From Membranipora membranacea (lineage: Eukaryota; Bryozoa; Gymnolaemata; Cheilostomatida; Membraniporidae), in assembly GCA_914767715.1 (NCBI GenBank), contig OU612072.1:13392001-13456000 (forward strand): a stretch of DNA of 64,000 nt. Direction: 5' to 3'. The notes under the pieces were generated by a model. It was given only the letters and a program-made list of their open reading frames with translations, was not told the DNA's origin and ran no database searches. Below, in pieces: positions 60,426-64,000 of this stretch; the first letter of the stretch is position 1, and each line of letters opens with the position of its first letter. Made by a program: the position numbers and the translations under genes.

Positions 60426-62323
60426 CTGCAGAAAACCAAAACGGAAGAGCAAAGGAGATGATGTATATGAGGTATAGACATAGCTGTCATCCATAAATGT
60501 CTTATAATTACTAGATCGGATATCATTCCATAGCTCACTGCCTCGATTGACTACTGACTACTTGGACCTGTGGTATTTTTTGAAACTTCAGGGAATTTGT
60601 GAGCTTCTTGAGAACCTAATATCATTTTGAAAGGCTCAAAAAGTTATACAAGCTTGTATTATGCAAGTCATATGATGGTTACCCTGCACTTGTTATTTCT
60701 GCTTCAACTGTGCACCATGATCGGTCTTTCACTGTTTTTCATCTTTAGTTATTTGAAGACTCGAACATCAACCCCCCCCCCCCCCCCACTGTACAGGAAA
60801 GTTTTTCAAGGCCCAGATTTAAGTTAAGTTATCTTCTAGAACTTTTCCATGTCTAACTTTTTATTGACATTTGGTCCTGTTCTATTTCATACATATCATC
60901 AACCATTGTTGGTGCGAATTTTTCTACTCATAACGTTTATTTCCTTGCGAATGTTGATCTCAGTAGTATCAGGCTCCTTCTTCAGCCAAAACCGTGAAAG
61001 TTGTCTTATATGCATGTTTCTGATAGGTCATCATTTTCCTTGCCCGATTAGAGTGTCTAAGCTGGCACCTACTACCCTTTCTGTGTATTGTGTAACCCTG
61101 TTGCGGCAACCCGCTTCTTCACCGTGAGGTTTCATAGATTAACACTTCAATGATGCCTAAATGTTGGTGATGATCGATCCCATCGACATTCACCTAAATA
61201 CTTCACACTGCAACAGATCATGCCAATTCACAACTACTTTTGTAAACATACTCAAAACTTTTTACAATACCTGTAATAACTACCTAAAATCAAAAAGAGC
61301 CACAAATTATCGCGGTAAGAGGTCCTTGTTGCGCAGTGGTGATTTGCTGTACAACCAGTACCTACAGGGAAACGCGATGGCTCTCAGACATGTGTGCCTT
61401 TCCGCCTGGCTTCCTGTTTGTTGGCACAGTGATGACTGCAGCTGGTGGGGGACACTCATCCTGTGCATTCTTGCTGGCGTGTCTTGCATTCCACCTTCGA
61501 GCTTCCTATCTATAGACACAGCTTTTATATTATGACAAATGGTTTATATAACCTGCAATGATGAACACTTCAATTGAAATATTAAAGTGAACATAGTAAA
61601 AGAAAAATGGTGTTCGAGATTTATAAATTGAATTGCATGACCTCAGATAAATCTGGTGTCTATCGAGTTACAGAATGGCCTAATTCCAAATTGATTCTAG
61701 ATTTGCTTAAATTATCATTTTAAATAATATCTCTAGGTGTTTCGTCATAAATATTGCTACCTACTTGGAAATAGTTATCAAGGAGTTTGTTTGAATAAAT
61801 GTATTCTTCATGGAAAAAGGGATTTCCCTTTCTTAATAAAGCATAAGTGATGGGAAAGCCAGCTCAAGAATGAAGTAAAGCTCAAAAGCTTGAGAATTAT
61901 AACAAGGATATCCAAGAAGTGATCAATCATCATTAAAGCCTGTTTGACAAGCCAGTTCCACATACAGTACGTAAACAACGAAAAATTAATCAGCGAAGAG
62001 TTTAAAATATATAGGATTATTGAAATGAAATTTAAATGAATTCGCTGGAAGATTAAAAAACTGTAATCAGAAACATAGCAAACATAAGAAAACTTGTAAC
62101 GGCTGCGTGATGTTCAGGTTGTTTATATGCCGGTCTGAATAAAAACATACCAAAGTTTCGAATTCTTGATATTCGGGGCTCTAATGTCTTTCCCAAAAAA
62201 TAGCTCTACTGCGTAATCTCGACTAATCAGTAAAAAAATATGAAACTGGAACTGATTTGCCTTTGTACAGAATCTTACTCCTAGCATGGTTTTCTAAGCA
62301 CCTGACCAATTTTTTTACACCCG
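60426..62323. other. Intergenic DNA with low-complexity tract, no firm gene
   Basis: Several frames of 66-124 codons occur (for example 60,627; 60,849; 61,161) without recognisable domains or splice context. Around 61,370-61,500 the sequence is locally less AT-rich, but neither strand gives a convincing product. A C-run interrupts at 60,772. Around 60,785-60,835 there is diverged similarity to 54,640-54,690. Confidence 0.45.
60772..60787 (+). repeat. Poly-C homopolymer (16 C)
   Basis: Sixteen consecutive C residues follow catcaa and precede actgtacagg. It is an isolated homopolymer in AT-rich DNA, likely variable in length and error-prone in sequencing. Confidence 0.9.
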
Positions 62324-62980
62324 ATGCTTGACAAAGTTTCAAAACTTGCTTTTTCTCCTCTCAATGCAAAGAAAACAGAAGAAATGGTCATGTGCAATGC
62401 AAGGGATAACCAAAGCTACCCACAGCTGCTTGTAAACGATACTTCAATTGAGCAGGTAGAACAATTTACATACTTAGGCACCATTATTACCAACAAACTG
62501 GATTTTACTCTGAACACCTTGAAAACTACAGCGAAAGCTCGCCAAAGGCTACATATAATCGCCAAGCTATACCATCTCGGTGTCACTGAGAAACTAATAA
62601 AGACCTGCTACAAGTCCTTCATAGAGTCAGTAATCACCAACCACCTGGTTGTGCTGTATAGTCATCTGAGCGCAGACTCTAAGAAAAAGTTACAATCTGT
62701 GATAAGAACTGCAGGTTACCTATCAGGCGAACTTACGTTCACACCCGTAGATGACCTTTACTCTAATATACTGAAAGTAAAGAGCCTCCGTATGATTGCC
62801 ACCGAAGATGAACCACTACTCCGTCTTAACCAGCTGCCGTCAGGCAGATATCAATCAGTCAAGTTCCGCGTGCAGATCCGTGCCAAATGTTTTAGAGCAG
62901 AATGTATCAAATACCTAAATAGTGTAATAGTATTTTTTATTGTCTTATCATTTTATTTATTTTTACAGAATCAACAGTTT
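62324..62980 (+). mobile_element. 5'-truncated LINE with open RT C-terminal frame
   Basis: A frame starting at ATG 62,324 and ending near 62,981 carries LNAKKTEEMVM, then VEQFTYLGTIITNKLDF, KARQRLHIIAKLYHLGV, LIKTCYKSFIESVI and a terminal LPSGRYQSVKF...CIKYLNS. This is the order seen in the C-terminal half of CR1/L2/Rex-like LINE reverse transcriptases (thumb and C-terminal domain); the catalytic palm with YADD is missing. Homology starts near codon 12 and ends near codon 201 (about 62,926). The last 18 codons are hydrophobic and probably 3' flanking sequence read in frame. The lack of any frameshift over 190 codons makes this the youngest-looking LINE piece here. It belongs to a different lineage from the element at 49,705. 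Confidence 0.8.
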
Positions 62981-64000
62981 TAATAATTTTTACAGAGCAC
63001 CCTACAGAGACAGTTTTATTTCTCAGAGATTGAGACCAAATATAAACTTACATACATACATACAGTTAGGTGTGTTCCGACTCATCGCAAATAAAATAAT
63101 GAGCCATGGTCAGCTTATTAGTTTCTTGCAATTTTGTCTTACCCATGGTAACCAAGTGTTGATTCCTCAACGCATCAAAGGTGCAAACGTTTTTTTTTTA
63201 TTTCCATTTTATGATTGTGCGTTTCATCAAGATCGTCGACACTGAGGGATGCCTATAGCGCTGCGTGTTTGGACTTAATTAATGATGTGCAGTATGATTC
63301 AGAATCCCTGACAGAAAATCACTTATTAGCTTTTCCCATGAATTCATGATCATGCATTTGGAGAAGTAATGATTCAATTTGTTCTTTTTTGTAAATTTAC
63401 AACTTATACCAAAAAAATCTTCTTTGCAAGTCAGCTATTTGTCAAGAAATCACAACAGTATGTGATGCTTTTTTGAGAAGACAGGATTGCCACAAAACTT
63501 GGCATCACTAATATTGACAATGTTGAGTTATTCTTTGAAGCACCAATCTAAAGCAAAATGGTTATAACAAATATTGTATGATCTGAAATGGGTTGAATTC
63601 ATGAATATTTTTTTAAATACAGCCGACACCTGACTGCCTGTATGACCCTATATCAGTTAAACTCCTAAAACCTAATATATTATTTTTAAAGGTCTTTGTC
63701 CTGCAAATGACACTCCTTTTTTCAGTTAATATGTAGAGAGATTAAACCTTGGTGTTGACTTTCATTAAAAACAGAGATGATTGCAGAGGAAAGAGCCAGT
63801 AAGTATTATTACACTTGAGTTGAAGGTTTCACTGGTGCCCATTCATAAAAAATCAGTTATTTTACTGTGGCAACTCGCGATGTCTTCAGATATATGGATT
63901 GTTTTTAGCAGAATGGGAGTCATGTCACTTGCTGGACTCTAACTGACTAACAATGTGATTTTCAAGGAATCATAAAATAATACTGATCAATTACCCAAAT
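62981..64000. other. Intergenic DNA to window end, nothing recognised
   Basis: The stretch is AT-rich and holds only a 101-codon frame that overlaps the LINE end (62,940-63,245), with no recognisable domain. No repeat, RNA gene or clear splice-bounded frame is visible. The immediate start may be LINE 3' untranslated sequence. Confidence 0.45.

Noticed and set aside
61161-61535. 124-codon frame as a gene
   Set aside because: There is no domain; the overlapping opposite-strand frame is equally open, and neither has splice or polyadenylation context.
62165-62180. Satellite remnant (cttgatattcggg, reverse complement of cccgaatatcaag)
   Set aside because: The match is only 13 bases with no similarity on either side, which is compatible with chance.

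Overview
This is a eukaryotic window, almost certainly from an animal. The DNA is visibly AT-rich. The right third carries a gene with spliced exons, decayed non-LTR retrotransposons of the CR1/L2 type, tRNA-derived SINE-like pieces and a small TIR element. There are no operons, ribosome binding sites or CRISPR. The reverse transcriptase style and the NHL-repeat gene would fit a marine invertebrate such as a sponge or cnidarian, but no marker in the window fixes the species.

Region 1 (1-43,545) is one uninterrupted head-to-tail satellite array that fills two thirds of the window. The full monomer is about 333 bp. A second monomer of about 188 bp lacks an internal 146-bp segment, and a rarer third form of 178 bp lacks a different, roughly 155-bp segment. 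The monomers are arranged in nested higher-order repeats (HORs). In the left part (1-22,740) the unit is about 6.14 kb; its second copy has been lengthened by a 2,729-bp internal tandem duplication. In the middle (22,741-40,820) the unit is 8,235 bp, present twice nearly identically and then partially a third time, and it contains an internal 3.79-kb repeat. At the right edge (41,905-43,466) there are three simple 521-bp dimers (188 + 333). The array stops inside a monomer near 43,545. Short open frames in the array are by-products of repetition, not genes.

Region 2 (43,546-49,700) is mostly single-copy. It holds a tRNA-like SINE head, a possible first exon with a clean ATG and splice donor (45,231-45,311), an exon encoding about four NHL beta-propeller repeats (46,317-46,945) and three downstream exons (48,247-48,393; 48,714-48,863; 49,346-49,467). 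These three join in one frame through phase-1 introns to a stop codon. Other possible exons lie between, one of them interrupted by a TAG.

Region 3 (49,700-64,000) is a graveyard of repeats. It contains a frameshifted CR1/L2-type LINE on the + strand with its 3' tail (to about 51,613); tandem, badly decayed pieces of another LINE on the - strand (51,628-53,730); a 1.06-kb dispersed element present twice (55,534-56,596 and 58,332-59,773), with about 335-bp tandem repeats between the copies; a 377-bp TIR element flanked by TTAA inserted in the second copy; and a 5'-truncated LINE with an open 219-codon frame (62,324-62,980). The rest shows no supportable gene.
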